Source: Propionibacteriaceae bacterium | GTDB lineage: Bacteria > Actinomycetota > Actinomycetes > Propionibacteriales > Propionibacteriaceae | Direction of reading: 5' to 3' | DNA length: 39,046 bases | Assembly (NCBI GenBank): GCA_027492545.1 | Contig: JAPUEL010000068.1 | Span: forward strand, 1 to 39,046 | In this document: piece after piece, positions 1-7,627 of the stretch | Layout of the letters: each line of letters starts with the position of its first letter | Position numbering within the stretch: position 1 is the stretch's first letter | Notes under the pieces: model-generated | The model's database searches: none | What the model was told of the DNA's origin: nothing | The model's input: only the letters and a program-made list of their open reading frames with translations | Translations under genes and position numbers: made by a program

Positions 1-130
1 ACAGGAGGGTGCGGCGCAGCGAGTTGCCGAGGGTGTAGCCGAAGCCGGGCTCCAGTGGCTCGATGACGAACCGCGAACGGAACTCGGAGACGACGTCCTC
101 GGCGAGGGTGGGGCGCTGTGCAATGAGCAT
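1..130 (-). CDS. rpoA: RNA polymerase alpha subunit, N-terminal 43 codons (cut by window edge)
   Basis: Read on the minus strand from ATG at 130, the translation begins [13 protein letters not shown] and continues through [17 protein letters not shown]. That is the start of the alpha-subunit N-terminal domain, with the conserved [10 protein letters not shown] helix used in dimerisation. The gene runs off the left edge, so the rest cannot be judged. A Shine-Dalgarno-like GGAAGGA (141-147) lies 10 nt upstream of the ATG. It follows rpsD after an unusually long, hairpin-filled gap of 245 nt. Confidence 0.95.
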   Translation of the reverse strand, partial: MLIAQRPTLAEDVVSEFRSRFVIEPLEPGFGYTLGNSLRRTLL

Positions 131-148
131 ATTTCGGTAATCCTTCCC

Positions 149-172
149 GCACCAACCGATATCTGATGGTGC
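149..172 (-). promoter_or_regulatory. Leader hairpin just before rpoA
   Basis: A 6-bp inverted repeat (GCACCA ... TGGTGC) with a 12-nt loop ends shortly before the rpoA ribosome binding site. It could affect rpoA translation or be incidental. No T-tract follows. Confidence 0.3.
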
Positions 173-179
173 GAACACT

Positions 180-313
180 TGGGGGCTGCCGCCCCCAGAA
201 CCCCCGCTGCGCGGTGCAGCTTGGGCGCTCTATTCACTTGTCGAGTTCCCGTGGTGCCGCGACGCTCGCGGAGCGAGCCCACCGAACGCGGACGGAGTCC
301 GCCTGTTCGGTGG
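180..313. repeat. Cluster of hairpins between rpsD and rpoA (REP-like)
   Basis: Three clear palindromes lie close together. At 180-197 there is a 7-bp stem with a TGCC loop. At 263-275 there is CGCTC/GAGCG with a 3-nt loop. At 279-313 a 9-bp outer stem (CCACCGAAC/GTTCGGTGG) encloses a 6-bp inner stem (GCGGAC/GTCCGC) with a GGA loop. The segment at 325-340 (GCGCGAGCGAAGCGAG) can also pair with the arm at 263-270. The G5/C5 hairpin plus GAGCGAAGCGAGC words resemble extragenic repeats of GC-rich bacteria. No protein is encoded. Confidence 0.55.
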
Positions 314-352
314 CCATCGGATCGCGCGAGCGAAGCGAGCACCTGGGGGGTA

Positions 353-373
353 CACGGGGGCGGAGCCCCCGTG
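353..373 (-). terminator. GC-rich hairpin right after rpsD
   Basis: A perfect 8-bp stem CACGGGGG/CCCCCGTG with a CGGAG loop starts 2 nt past the rpsD stop. It has no U-tract, so it could be a weak terminator, an mRNA 3'-end stabiliser, or the last member of the neighbouring repeat cluster. Confidence 0.45.
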
Positions 374-375
374 CG

Positions 376-981
376 TTACTTCGAGTAGAGCTCGACGATC
401 ATCTGCTCCTGGACGTCCACCACGATCTGCTCGCGGACGGGGAGCTGATGGACGAGGATGCGCATCCGGTTGGGGCGCGCCTCCAGCCATGCCGGGACCG
501 TGCGGTCGCCGTGGGTCTCACGGGCGATGACGAACGGGGTCATGGTCAGCGACTTCTCGGCCACATCGATGATGTCGTGCGCGCGGACGCGGTACGACGG
601 GATGTTCACGCGCTGGCCGTTGACCAGGAAGTGGCCGTGGACCACGAGCTGGCGTGCCTGACGGCGGGTCGAGGCGAACCCGGAGCGGTACACGACGTTG
701 TCGAGACGCGACTCCAGGATCTGAAGCAGACGATCACCGGTCTTGCCCGGGTGACGGTCGGCCTCCTCGTAGTAGCGGCGGAACTGCTTCTCGAGCACGC
801 CGTAGGCGAAGCGGGCCTTCTGCTTCTCCTTGAGCTGCAGCGAGTACTCGGAATCCTTCGTGCGGCCGCGGCCGTGCACACCCGGGGGGTACGGACGGCG
901 CTCGAAGGCCTTGTCGTTGCCAACCAGGTCGGTCCCGAGGCGACGAGACTTCTTGGTCAAAGGGCCGGTGTAACGAGCCAT
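376..981 (-). CDS. rpsD: 30S ribosomal protein S4
   Basis: 201 residues, normal length. S4 is a primary 16S rRNA binder of the small subunit and in many bacteria also an autoregulator. The start MARYTGPLTKKSRRLGTDL lacks the zinc-knuckle cysteines, so this is the Cys-free form. An S4 RNA-binding domain follows from about residue 90 (SRLDNVVYRSGFASTRRQAR, VVHGHFLVNG). It ends EQMIVELYSK, the usual C-terminus. It lies downstream of rpsK and upstream of rpoA, as in the alpha operon. AAGGA precedes the ATG. Confidence 0.98.
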   Translation of the reverse strand: MARYTGPLTKKSRRLGTDLVGNDKAFERRPYPPGVHGRGRTKDSEYSLQLKEKQKARFAYGVLEKQFRRYYEEADRHPGKTGDRLLQILESRLDNVVYRSGFASTRRQARQLVVHGHFLVNGQRVNIPSYRVRAHDIIDVAEKSLTMTPFVIARETHGDRTVPAWLEARPNRMRILVHQLPVREQIVVDVQEQMIVELYSK

Positions 982-1012
982 TTCTTTCTAGTCCTTCTTC
1001 TCTCTCGGGCGA

Positions 1013-1423
1013 TCAGACGCGACGGCGCTTGGGCGGACGGCAGCCGTTGTGCGGCGTCGGGGTCACGTCGGAGATGGCACCGACCTCGAGGCCGACGGCC
1101 CCGAGCGAGCGGATCGCGGTCTCACGGCCGGAGCCGGGACCCTTGACGAACACGTCGACGCGCTTCATGCCGTGCTCCATGGCACGGCGGCCGGCGGCCT
1201 CGGCGGCCATCTGCGCGGCGAACGGGGTCGACTTGCGGGAGCCCTTGAAGCCGACGGTGCCGGCGGAGGCCCAGGCGATCACAGCACCGGTGGGATCGGT
1301 GATCGAGATGATGGTGTTGTTGAACGTGCTCTTGATGTGCGCCTGGCCGGCGAGCACATTCTTCTTTTCCTTGCGGCGCACCTTGGTCTTGGCGGCGGCC
1401 GCCTTGCGGCTTGCAGTAGCCAT
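1013..1423 (-). CDS. rpsK: 30S ribosomal protein S11
   Basis: 136 residues. S11 sits on the 30S platform near the mRNA exit. The signature [20 protein letters not shown] and [18 protein letters not shown] are intact, and the C-terminus [18 protein letters not shown] is the universal basic tail. The Lys/Ala-rich N-terminus of about 20 residues ([19 protein letters not shown]) is typical of actinobacteria. The gap to rpsM is 36 nt and to rpsD 31 nt, so it is probably in the same transcript. Confidence 0.98.
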   Translation of the reverse strand: MATASRKAAAAKTKVRRKEKKNVLAGQAHIKSTFNNTIISITDPTGAVIAWASAGTVGFKGSRKSTPFAAQMAAEAAGRRAMEHGMKRVDVFVKGPGSGRETAIRSLGAVGLEVGAISDVTPTPHNGCRPPKRRRV

Positions 1424-1459
1424 TGAGTCTTTCTCCTAAGTCCTGCAGAGGGGCGCGGG

Positions 1460-1834
1460 TTAGCGCGCCTTCTTCTTGCCAGCGACGGCCTTCTTCTTGC
1501 CCTTGCGAGTGCGCGCGTTGGTGCGCGTGCGCTGACCACGGACCGGCAGGCCACTGCGGTGGCGACGGCCCTGGTAGTTGCCGATCTCCACCTTGCGGCG
1601 GATGTCGGCGGCGACGGTACGACGGAGGTCACCCTCGATCTCGTACTGGCCTTCGATGTGGTCGCGCAGGGCGACGAGCTGGTCCTCCGTGAGCTGGTGG
1701 ACTCGGGTGTCGCCACTGATGCCAGTGGCGGCGAGGGTCTCGGCGGCGCGGGTCTTCCCGACGCCGAAGATGTAGGTGAGTGCGACTTCCAGGCGCTTTT
1801 CGCGCGGGAGGTCAACACCAACGAGGCGTGCCAT
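1460..1834 (-). CDS. rpsM: 30S ribosomal protein S13
   Basis: 124 residues. S13 lies in the 30S head and contacts the P-site tRNA and the inter-subunit bridge. Seen: [20 protein letters not shown], the helix-hairpin-helix [10 protein letters not shown], and the basic C-terminal [17 protein letters not shown] tail that reaches the decoding centre. The ATG is preceded by AGAAAGG. The upstream gap to rpmJ is 249 nt, unusually long inside this operon. Confidence 0.98.
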   Translation of the reverse strand: MARLVGVDLPREKRLEVALTYIFGVGKTRAAETLAATGISGDTRVHQLTEDQLVALRDHIEGQYEIEGDLRRTVAADIRRKVEIGNYQGRRHRSGLPVRGQRTRTNARTRKGKKKAVAGKKKAR

Positions 1835-2083
1835 CAGGCGGTTACCTTTCTAGAGTTTCGGTCCTGGCTCGCAGTGGAGCCCCGGTCGGGGACCGCGAAG
1901 GTGTGTGGCGTGACGCGTCCCCGCCGCCTGTGGTGCTGTGGTGCACCGACGGGGCCCTGGCCTTCGCCCAGGGGTTGGGGACCCGGGAGGGTCCTTGCGT
2001 TCACGTTGTTTGAAGTTGTCGGCGGAGTGGGCGATCGACCCGTCCCGCGGTGTTCTGCGTACCAGCGGCCCGGAGGCCCCTGG

Positions 2084-2197
2084 TCAACCCTGGCGCTGCT
2101 TGTGGCGAGGGTTTTCGCAGATCACCATCACACGACCGTGCCGGCGGATGACCTTGCACTTGTCGCAGATCTTCTTGACGCTCGGCTGAACCTTCAT
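2084..2197 (-). CDS. rpmJ: 50S ribosomal protein L36
   Basis: 37 residues, [16 protein letters not shown] followed by [21 protein letters not shown]. All four zinc ligands of the C+ form are present: Cys11, Cys14, Cys27 and His32. It was found by reading the minus strand directly between rpsM and infA. Length and sequence match the bL36 family. As the first gene of the rpmJ-rpsM-rpsK-rpsD-rpoA run, it probably has its own promoter, because infA upstream is followed by a terminator. Confidence 0.97.
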   Translation of the reverse strand: MKVQPSVKKICDKCKVIRRHGRVMVICENPRHKQRQG

Positions 2198-2274
2198 CGA
2201 GCAACCTTTTCAATCAGCGACTGGGAGCGCGGACGCGCCCAATCTTGTGGTGGATGAGCTTGGTCGGAGATGCT

Positions 2275-2292
2275 GGACATGGGAACATGTCC
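2275..2292 (-). promoter_or_regulatory. Perfect palindrome in the rpmJ leader
   Basis: GGACATG, 4-nt loop, CATGTCC: a 7-bp perfect inverted repeat 78 nt upstream of rpmJ and about 20 nt downstream of a candidate -10 element. It could be an operator or an RNA hairpin in the 5' UTR. No known ligand or regulator is recognised. Confidence 0.35.
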
Positions 2293-2314
2293 GGGCATAG
2301 ACGACCGACGCCCC

Positions 2315-2344
2315 ACTCTACGCGACGAGTGGTCGGGATACCAA
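2315..2344 (-). promoter_or_regulatory. Candidate promoter of the rpmJ-rpsM-rpsK-rpsD-rpoA unit
   Basis: On the minus strand TTGGTA (2339-2344) is separated by 18 nt from TAGAGT (2315-2320), a fair match to a housekeeping sigma promoter. It sits downstream of the infA terminator and about 118 nt upstream of rpmJ. Prediction by eye only. Confidence 0.35.
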
Positions 2345-2406
2345 AACGGGGCCGGGCGCCGCAAGTACCGGGCCGACAAGGGGCGCGGCGTCGTCCACGG
2401 GGCACG

Positions 2407-2441
2407 AAAAAAGGGCGTCGCCGTGTGCCGGCGAGGCCCTT
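2407..2441 (-). terminator. Rho-independent terminator of infA
   Basis: Minus strand: AAGGGC...GCCCTT outer stem with an inner TCGCC/GGCGA stem, followed directly by a run of six T. It lies 28 nt beyond the infA stop. It is the only hairpin in the window with a clear U-tract. Confidence 0.8.
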
Positions 2442-2469
2442 CTCCTGGGGGTGCGTCGTGACGCACCGC

Positions 2470-2691
2470 TCACTTGTGACGGTAGACGATGCGTCCGCGC
2501 GTCAGGTCGTAGGGGGACAGCTCGACCACGACGCGGTCCGCGGGCAGGATGCGGATGTAGTGCTGGCGCATCTTGCCGCTGATGGTCGTGAGGACCTTGT
2601 GGCCGTTGGCCAACTCCACGCGGAACATCGCGTTGGGCAGTGCCTCGACCACGGTGCCCTCGAGCTCGAGGGCTCCTTCTTTCTTCGCCAT
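2470..2691 (-). CDS. infA: Translation initiation factor IF-1
   Basis: 73 residues from ATG at 2691: [20 protein letters not shown], then the OB-fold core [21 protein letters not shown] and [22 protein letters not shown]-1 occupies the 30S A site during initiation and helps place the initiator tRNA. An in-frame extension to 2742 was rejected because MAKKEG is the family start. In many actinobacteria infA follows map directly; here about 9.3 kb separates them and infA has its own terminator. Confidence 0.97.
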   Translation of the reverse strand: MAKKEGALELEGTVVEALPNAMFRVELANGHKVLTTISGKMRQHYIRILPADRVVVELSPYDLTRGRIVYRHK

Positions 2692-2814
2692 GTACTCTCT
2701 CTCGTTGCGCCGGCCCGCCCCATGCGCGCCGGTTAGTACCAATCCGCTATTCTACGCCGCGCGCCCGGCAAGGCCAAACGTCGCGGCGGGGGGCCGATGG
2801 CTACCCTGTGTGTC

Positions 2815-3096
2815 ATGAGCTACTTCGTGGTCCAGTACACCTACACCGACGACCCCCGCGCCCTGGACGCGGAGCGGCCCGCGCACCGCGCCTACCTCTC
2901 GTCACTGCTCGACGGGGCGTTGGTGGCCAGCGGCCCCTACGTCGGCAGCGACCTCCCCGGGGCGCTCCTGATCTTCAACGGCGACTCGGTCGCGGAGATC
3001 GAGGAGCTCCTCGACGCGGACCCCTTCTGGACGGCGGAGCTCATCGCCGAGCGCTCGATCGAGGAGTGGAACCCGGTCCTCGGCTCGCTGGCCTGA
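2815..3096 (+). CDS. YciI-like small protein
   Basis: 93 residues from the ATG at 2815 (MSYFVVQYTYTDDP). The pattern is that of the YciI/YCII ferredoxin-like domain: R-x-A-HRAYLSSLLDGALVASGPYVG, a glycine-rich turn, then a helix with ADPFW and a closing Ser/Glu-Trp-Asn-Pro strand. The family's biochemical role is mostly unknown; some members act in dehalogenation or bind small molecules. The start is preceded by TACCCT about 7 nt upstream, so the transcript could be leaderless. An earlier in-frame ATG at 2797 is possible. It is the only gene transcribed rightwards here and converges on the GH4 gene with a 14-nt gap. Confidence 0.8.
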   Translation: MSYFVVQYTYTDDPRALDAERPAHRAYLSSLLDGALVASGPYVGSDLPGALLIFNGDSVAEIEELLDADPFWTAELIAERSIEEWNPVLGSLA

Positions 3097-3110
3097 TCGC
3101 CCCTCGCGAA

Positions 3111-4490
3111 CTACGGCCCGAGCAGGGCGGCGATCGACGGGTGCGCCGCGGCGTACCCGTCGAGGAGGGACTTCCCGAGGCGCGGTGACGCCACCAGGGG
3201 GTGGATGGAGAATCCCTCCCAGGCCTTGTCGCGGCTGCCGGTGAGGGCCGCCTCGGCGATGGCCTGCTCGGAGGCGCGCAGGCTGCTCATCTGACCCAGC
3301 TGGTGCAGGGTCAACGGGGCGATCGGGATCGGGTGTACGCCGCGGCCGTCCGCCACGCAGCCCACCTCCACCACCACGTCGTCCGGCAACTCCGGGATGA
3401 TCCGGCCCGTGCCCCTGCCGTTGGCGACGTCGAGGATCATCCGCTCGGGTTGGCCGGTGGCCAGCGCCGTCATGAGCCGCAGCGCCACCTCCTGATACCC
3501 GCCGCCGGCCACGTCCTCGTCGTGCCGGGCCTCGTCGGCCGCTCGGGCCTCGGCCATGTAGGTGGCCTCGCGCTCGCGCAGCGCATCGTGCCAGAGCCCG
3601 AGCGGCGAGTCGCAGCAGGCGACGGCATCGTAGAAGCGACCCTGTTGCACGTCCAGGTACTGGCCACGCGTCTGGGTCGCCGCGCGGATGTTGCCGATGG
3701 CCTCGTCGGTCTTCCAGTAGTAGTAGAGGTACTCGTTGGGCAGCGCTCCCACCGCCCTCACCCAGTCCTTGCCCAAGAGCCGCGCCTCCTCCACGTGTTC
3801 GAGCGCGTCGTCCGAGGCGAGGAGGCCGGGGAGCCGATCCTCTCCGTCGACGCTGACCGACCGCAGCCAGCCGAGATGGTTGAGGCCCACGTAGTCGTAG
3901 TCGACCCGGTCGCGGTCGTGCTCGAGCGAGGTCCCCAGCAGCCGCGACACGCGTCGCACGAGGCCGATGGGGGTGTCACAGATCCCGACGACGCGCTCAC
4001 CGAGAACCGCGGCCATCGCCTGGGTGACGATCCCGGCCGGATTGGTGAAGTTGATCGTCCACGCACCCGGTGCCACCTCGGCGATGGTCTCGGCCACCCG
4101 CCGCATCACGGGCACGGTGCGCAGCGCGTAGGCCAGGCCTCCGGGCCCCACCGTCTCCTGGCCCAGGAGTCCATGGTCGAGGGCCACCCGCTCGTCGATG
4201 ATCCGCCCTGCGGAGCCGCCGACCCGGATGGCCGCGAACACGAAATCGGCGCCGACGAGGGAGTCGCGCAGGTCAGTGGTGACGCGCAGCTTGGGTGGGT
4301 CGGTCAGCTGCCGCGCACGCTCGGCGATGACCCGGCCGATGGCCTCGAGCCGTGCGGCCGACGAGTCGTGCAGCACCACCTCGGTGATGTCGACGGCGGC
4401 GCGGCCCGCCGCCGCGAGCGCGTTGGTGGCCACTGCGTCGTAGACCAGCGGCACGCGGAAGCCGCCTCCGCCGAGGATCACTAGTTTCAT
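3111..4490 (-). CDS. GH4 6-phospho-beta-glucosidase
   Basis: 459 residues. Glycoside hydrolase family 4 enzymes use NAD+ and a divalent metal for a redox-elimination cleavage. Seen: the Rossmann nucleotide loop MKLVILGGGGFR (residues 5-12), IRVGG around residue 90, the NFTNPAG motif at 147-153, metal-ligand Cys171 in VGICDTP and His205 in GLNHLGW. NFTNPAG plus CDTP favours the 6-phospho-beta-glucosidase branch over alpha-glucosidases or galactosidases. It overlaps the regulator gene upstream by 4 nt (ATGA), so the two are translationally coupled. Substrates of this branch are 6-phosphorylated cellobiose or aryl glucosides, usually made by PTS uptake; no PTS gene is present here, whereas an ABC importer and a PfkB kinase are divergent neighbours. 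The exact sugar is unknown. Confidence 0.88.
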   Translation of the reverse strand: MKLVILGGGGFRVPLVYDAVATNALAAAGRAAVDITEVVLHDSSAARLEAIGRVIAERARQLTDPPKLRVTTDLRDSLVGADFVFAAIRVGGSAGRIIDERVALDHGLLGQETVGPGGLAYALRTVPVMRRVAETIAEVAPGAWTINFTNPAGIVTQAMAAVLGERVVGICDTPIGLVRRVSRLLGTSLEHDRDRVDYDYVGLNHLGWLRSVSVDGEDRLPGLLASDDALEHVEEARLLGKDWVRAVGALPNEYLYYYWKTDEAIGNIRAATQTRGQYLDVQQGRFYDAVACCDSPLGLWHDALREREATYMAEARAADEARHDEDVAGGGYQEVALRLMTALATGQPERMILDVANGRGTGRIIPELPDDVVVEVGCVADGRGVHPIPIAPLTLHQLGQMSSLRASEQAIAEAALTGSRDKAWEGFSIHPLVASPRLGKSLLDGYAAAHPSIAALLGP

Positions 4491-5263
4491 GGGGTGAGGA
4501 CCTCCAGGATGGAATCGGGCGGAAGACGCAGCTGGGCGGGGGTGGGCATCCGGTCCGTGACCAGGCCCGTGAACGCCCGAAGGGCAACGACCTCCAGGAA
4601 CCCGAGTCCCGGGAACTTCTGGTGGTCCGCGAGGAGCCAGGCCCGGTTGGCGATGTCGATCATGGCCCGCTTGACGGGAACCTCGCTTGGGGTGGAGTCC
4701 AGCACTGCTCCGTCCGGCCTGATCCCCGACGTCCCCAGGAAGGCGACGTCGACGCGCACCTGGCGCAGGCAGGATTCGGTGAGAACCCCGACGAGGGACT
4801 CGTAGTTGGGCCGGAGCACCCCACCCAGAACCACCAGGTCGATCCGTGGGGCCTGCGCAAGGGCACGGACGACGGCCAGCGAGGCGGTCACCACTGTGAT
4901 GTCGCGGTCACGGAGATGCTCACACATGGCGAAGACCGTCGTGCCGATGTCCAGCGCCACGACATCGCCCTCCTCGACCAGCTCGGAGGCTCGGCGGGCG
5001 ATGGCGCGCTTCTCCCGGCTCTCCTGCGCCGCCACCACGTCGAAGGCAGCGGCGTCCGCCTCCGGGCGGATGGGGCTGCGGGGCGTTCTGGCGCCCCCGC
5101 GCACCCGCTCCACGAGGCCGTGCTCGGCCAGGTGATCGAGGTCGCGGCGGGCGGTGGCCTCCGAGACTGCGAATCGCGCTGCGAGATCCTGCACGGAGAG
5201 AGCGCCCTGGCGACGAACGAGTTCGACCACCTCCTGGTGGCGGACATCCGTCAACATGGGCAC
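4487..5263 (-). CDS. DeoR/GlpR-family transcriptional regulator
   Basis: 258 residues, normal for the family. The N-terminal winged helix-turn-helix reads RHQEVVELVRRQGALSVQDLAARF with recognition helix VSEATARRDLDHL (33-45). The C-terminal DeoRC sugar-phosphate sensor contains DVVALDIGTTVFAMCEHL, VVLGGVLRPNYESLVG and the terminal WLLADHQKFPG-type loop. Such proteins usually repress a sugar operon and release DNA on binding a sugar phosphate. It is divergent from the ABC transporter operon and coupled to the GH4 gene, so it probably controls both. An ATG two codons further in (MLTDVR) is an alternative start. Confidence 0.92.
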   Translation of the reverse strand: MPMLTDVRHQEVVELVRRQGALSVQDLAARFAVSEATARRDLDHLAEHGLVERVRGGARTPRSPIRPEADAAAFDVVAAQESREKRAIARRASELVEEGDVVALDIGTTVFAMCEHLRDRDITVVTASLAVVRALAQAPRIDLVVLGGVLRPNYESLVGVLTESCLRQVRVDVAFLGTSGIRPDGAVLDSTPSEVPVKRAMIDIANRAWLLADHQKFPGLGFLEVVALRAFTGLVTDRMPTPAQLRLPPDSILEVLTP

Positions 5264-5300
5264 CCCTTCGCGGGCCGGCAGCGTGGCCGAGACTTTACTG

Positions 5301-5350
5301 GAAATCGATCATTACCGCGCAGATGGTGGCAGAATCCTGCATATCGATGT
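5301..5350. promoter_or_regulatory. Candidate DeoR operator region between regulator and ABC operon
   Basis: The 101-nt divergent intergenic region is AT-richer than its surroundings and holds two ATCGAT cores (5304-5309 and 5343-5348), 39 bp apart. The spacing is close to four helical turns, which would suit cooperative repressor binding. No convincing -35/-10 pair could be assigned. Confidence 0.35.
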
Positions 5351-5364
5351 CCGAGGAGGGACTC

Positions 5365-6732
5365 ATGACGTTTCGTCCGCTCACCCGCCGCCACCTTCTC
5401 TACGGTGCCGGACTCGCCAGTGCCGCGGTGCTGTCCGCGTGTGCTCCGGGGGAGGCCCCTCCGGCCAGCACCCCCGGCAGCAGCGCACCCGCGCCCGCAC
5501 AGACCGACCCCGCCGCCCTCGGCGACGTCGAGCTGGTGGTGTGGGATCAGGAGGTCCGTGGCAGCCAGAACGACTCCCTGGTGGCGCTCAATGCCGCCTT
5601 CCAGGAGAAGTACCCCAACATCACCATCAAGCGCACCAGCCAATCCTTCGACGACCTCAAGACGCAGGTGTCGTTGGCACTCTCCGGCAACGACGTGCCG
5701 GATGTGGTGCAGGTCAACAACGCCCGAGGCGACATGGGCCAGTTCGTCAAGGCGGGACAGCTGCTCGACCTGACGCCCTACGCGGACCAGTACGGATGGG
5801 CGGACCGCTTCTCGGATTCCATCCTCTCCAAGGTGCGGTACTCCGCCGACGGAACCACCTTCGGCGAGGGCAACCTGTACGGCCTCCCCCAGACCGGAGA
5901 GGTGGTCGGGATCTTCTACTCGCAGAAGAAGCTCGACGCACTCGGCGGCGGCGCCCCCACCACGTGGGACGAATACTTCGCGCTCCTCGACGCCGCGAAG
6001 GCCGCCGGCGAACAGCCGATGGCGCTGGGCAACATCGAGAAGTGGCCCGCGATCCACGTGTTCGGCCCCCTCCAGGCCCACTTCGTCGAGCCCGCCGACG
6101 TCGTGAAGCTCGGGATGGGCAACGCGGGAGCCTCGTGGGTCGACGAGCCTAACACGGCAGCCATGGAGAAGTTCCAGGAGTGGGGGGAGAAGCAGTACTT
6201 CGGCACCTCGCCCAACGGCCTGGACTACGACCCGGCTTGGAACGATTTCACCACCGGCACCGGCGTCTTCCTGCCGGGCGGCTCGTGGCTGGGGACGGAC
6301 ATGGAGGCGATCATGGGCGAGGACCTGCACTTCATGGCTCCCCCGCCCGCCGTCGACGGGAAGCCCGCCACGACCGGCGGCACCGGCATCCCGTTCTCCA
6401 TTCCAGCGAAGGCGAAGAACGCGGCCGCGGCCGCGGCCTACATCGACTTCATCACCAGCGAGTCCGCGATGGAGACCATCGCAGACAACGGAGGCATGCC
6501 CGTGCTCCGCACCAAGGAGCTGGCCCCCGCCTCCGGTGTGCAGAAGGAGATCTACGAGGCCTTCGACACCGTCTCGACCACCGGCACCCTGCTGCCGTAC
6601 CTGGACTACGCCACCCCGACGTTCAGCGATACGGCCGGCCAGGGGCTGCAGGAGGTGCTGGGTGGGCAGAAGTCCGCTGCCGAGGTGCTGCAGGACTTCG
6701 AGGCGGACTATCAGGCCTTCATCGGTGGCTAA
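5365..6732 (+). CDS. ABC sugar-binding lipoprotein
   Basis: 455 residues from ATG 5365, chosen because GAGGAGG lies a few nt upstream; an earlier in-frame ATG at 5323 has no such site. The N-terminus MTFRPLTRRHLLYGAG looks like a twin-arginine signal and is followed by the lipobox LSAC with Cys26, so the product is probably exported, lipidated and held at the outer face of the membrane. A Pro/Ala/Ser linker follows, then a family-1 extracellular solute-binding fold (ELVVWDQEVRGS, ALSGNDVPDVVQVNNARGDM, GLPQTGEVVGIFYSQKKLDALG). It would capture an oligosaccharide and deliver it to the permeases encoded next. No ATPase gene is present, so a shared MsiK-type ATPase elsewhere is likely. Confidence 0.92.
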   Translation: MTFRPLTRRHLLYGAGLASAAVLSACAPGEAPPASTPGSSAPAPAQTDPAALGDVELVVWDQEVRGSQNDSLVALNAAFQEKYPNITIKRTSQSFDDLKTQVSLALSGNDVPDVVQVNNARGDMGQFVKAGQLLDLTPYADQYGWADRFSDSILSKVRYSADGTTFGEGNLYGLPQTGEVVGIFYSQKKLDALGGGAPTTWDEYFALLDAAKAAGEQPMALGNIEKWPAIHVFGPLQAHFVEPADVVKLGMGNAGASWVDEPNTAAMEKFQEWGEKQYFGTSPNGLDYDPAWNDFTTGTGVFLPGGSWLGTDMEAIMGEDLHFMAPPPAVDGKPATTGGTGIPFSIPAKAKNAAAAAAYIDFITSESAMETIADNGGMPVLRTKELAPASGVQKEIYEAFDTVSTTGTLLPYLDYATPTFSDTAGQGLQEVLGGQKSAAEVLQDFEADYQAFIGG

Positions 6733-7627
6733 AGGGTGGGGACGGCCGTCGCCCGTCGTCCGTCACCGGGCGACGCCGTACCTCTACCTGCTTCCCGCGT
6801 TCCTGGTCTACGGCGCGTTCATGCTCTTTCCCCTGATCAGGTCAGCGCAGTTCTCCCTGTACGACTGGCCCGGGTTCGGGCCTTCGACCTTCGTGGGGCT
6901 CGGCAACTATGTGGACCTGCTGGGTGACCGGCGATTCCTGGCCGCCATCCAGCACGCGCTGATCCTGATCGTGTTCTACTCGATCCTGCCACTGGTCGTC
7001 GGGCTGGTGCTGGCCGCGATCCTCCGCCGCGGCCAGGTTCGGGGGCTGGGCTTCTTCAGGGTGGCGATCTTCATGCCCCAGGTCATCGCGCTGGTGGTGG
7101 TCGCGGTGGCGTGGCACCAGATCTACTCACCGCGGGGCATCCTCAACGACGTCCTGGCGGCCATCGGGCTCGGGCACCTCGCCCGCGGGTGGCTGGGGGA
7201 TCCCACTCTCGCGCTCCCCGCCGTCGGCATGATCGGCTTCTGGTTGCAGACCGGTCTGGTGATGCTGCTCCTCCTGGCCGGCATGGGGCGCATCCCCAAC
7301 GACCTGTTCGAGGCCGCGCGTCTCGACGGCGCCGGCGCGGTGAGCGAGTTCTTCGCCATCACCCTGCCGAGCGTCCGCGGCGAGATCACCACCGCCCTGG
7401 TCCTGACCATCATCGCGGCGCTGAAGACCTTCGACCTGGTCTACGTGACCACCTCCGGTGGGCCGGGCACCGCCACGACCGTGCCCAGCTACGAGGTGTA
7501 CAACCGCGCCTTCAACCTCAAGATGGTCGGCTCCGCCTCGGCCGTGGCCATCGTGTTGACCATCCTGGTGTTCCTCATCAACGTCGCCGTCTCGCGGATC
7601 GGCGAGGAGAAGGTGGTGCGGCGATGA
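6725..7627 (+). CDS. Sugar ABC transporter permease, MalF/UgpA type
   Basis: 300 residues from a GTG at 6725 that overlaps the end of the binding-protein gene by 8 nt; no better in-frame start precedes the first membrane helix. About six membrane segments are visible (YLYLLPAFLVYGAFMLFPL, ALILIVFYSILPLVVGLVLA, VAIFMPQVIALVVVAVAW, MIGFWLQTGLVMLLLLAG and others). The cytoplasmic EAA loop ELFEAARLDGAGA-like sequence (DLFEAARLDGAGAVSEFFAITLP) docks with the ATPase. It forms a heterodimeric channel with the next product. Confidence 0.93.
   Translation: MAKGWGRPSPVVRHRATPYLYLLPAFLVYGAFMLFPLIRSAQFSLYDWPGFGPSTFVGLGNYVDLLGDRRFLAAIQHALILIVFYSILPLVVGLVLAAILRRGQVRGLGFFRVAIFMPQVIALVVVAVAWHQIYSPRGILNDVLAAIGLGHLARGWLGDPTLALPAVGMIGFWLQTGLVMLLLLAGMGRIPNDLFEAARLDGAGAVSEFFAITLPSVRGEITTALVLTIIAALKTFDLVYVTTSGGPGTATTVPSYEVYNRAFNLKMVGSASAVAIVLTILVFLINVAVSRIGEEKVVRR

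Noticed and set aside
180..313. Hairpin cluster as a CRISPR array or tRNA
   Set aside because: The palindromes differ in sequence and spacing, there are no repeats of constant length with unique spacers, and no cloverleaf can be drawn.
166..1146. Long plus-strand open frame over rpsD and part of rpsK
   Set aside because: It is antisense to two certain ribosomal genes and has the Arg/Gly/Ala composition of a shadow frame.
3201..4484. 427-codon plus-strand frame across the GH4 gene
   Set aside because: Complement of a well-conserved enzyme with motifs; the frame has His/Val/Gly-rich composition and no recognisable domain.
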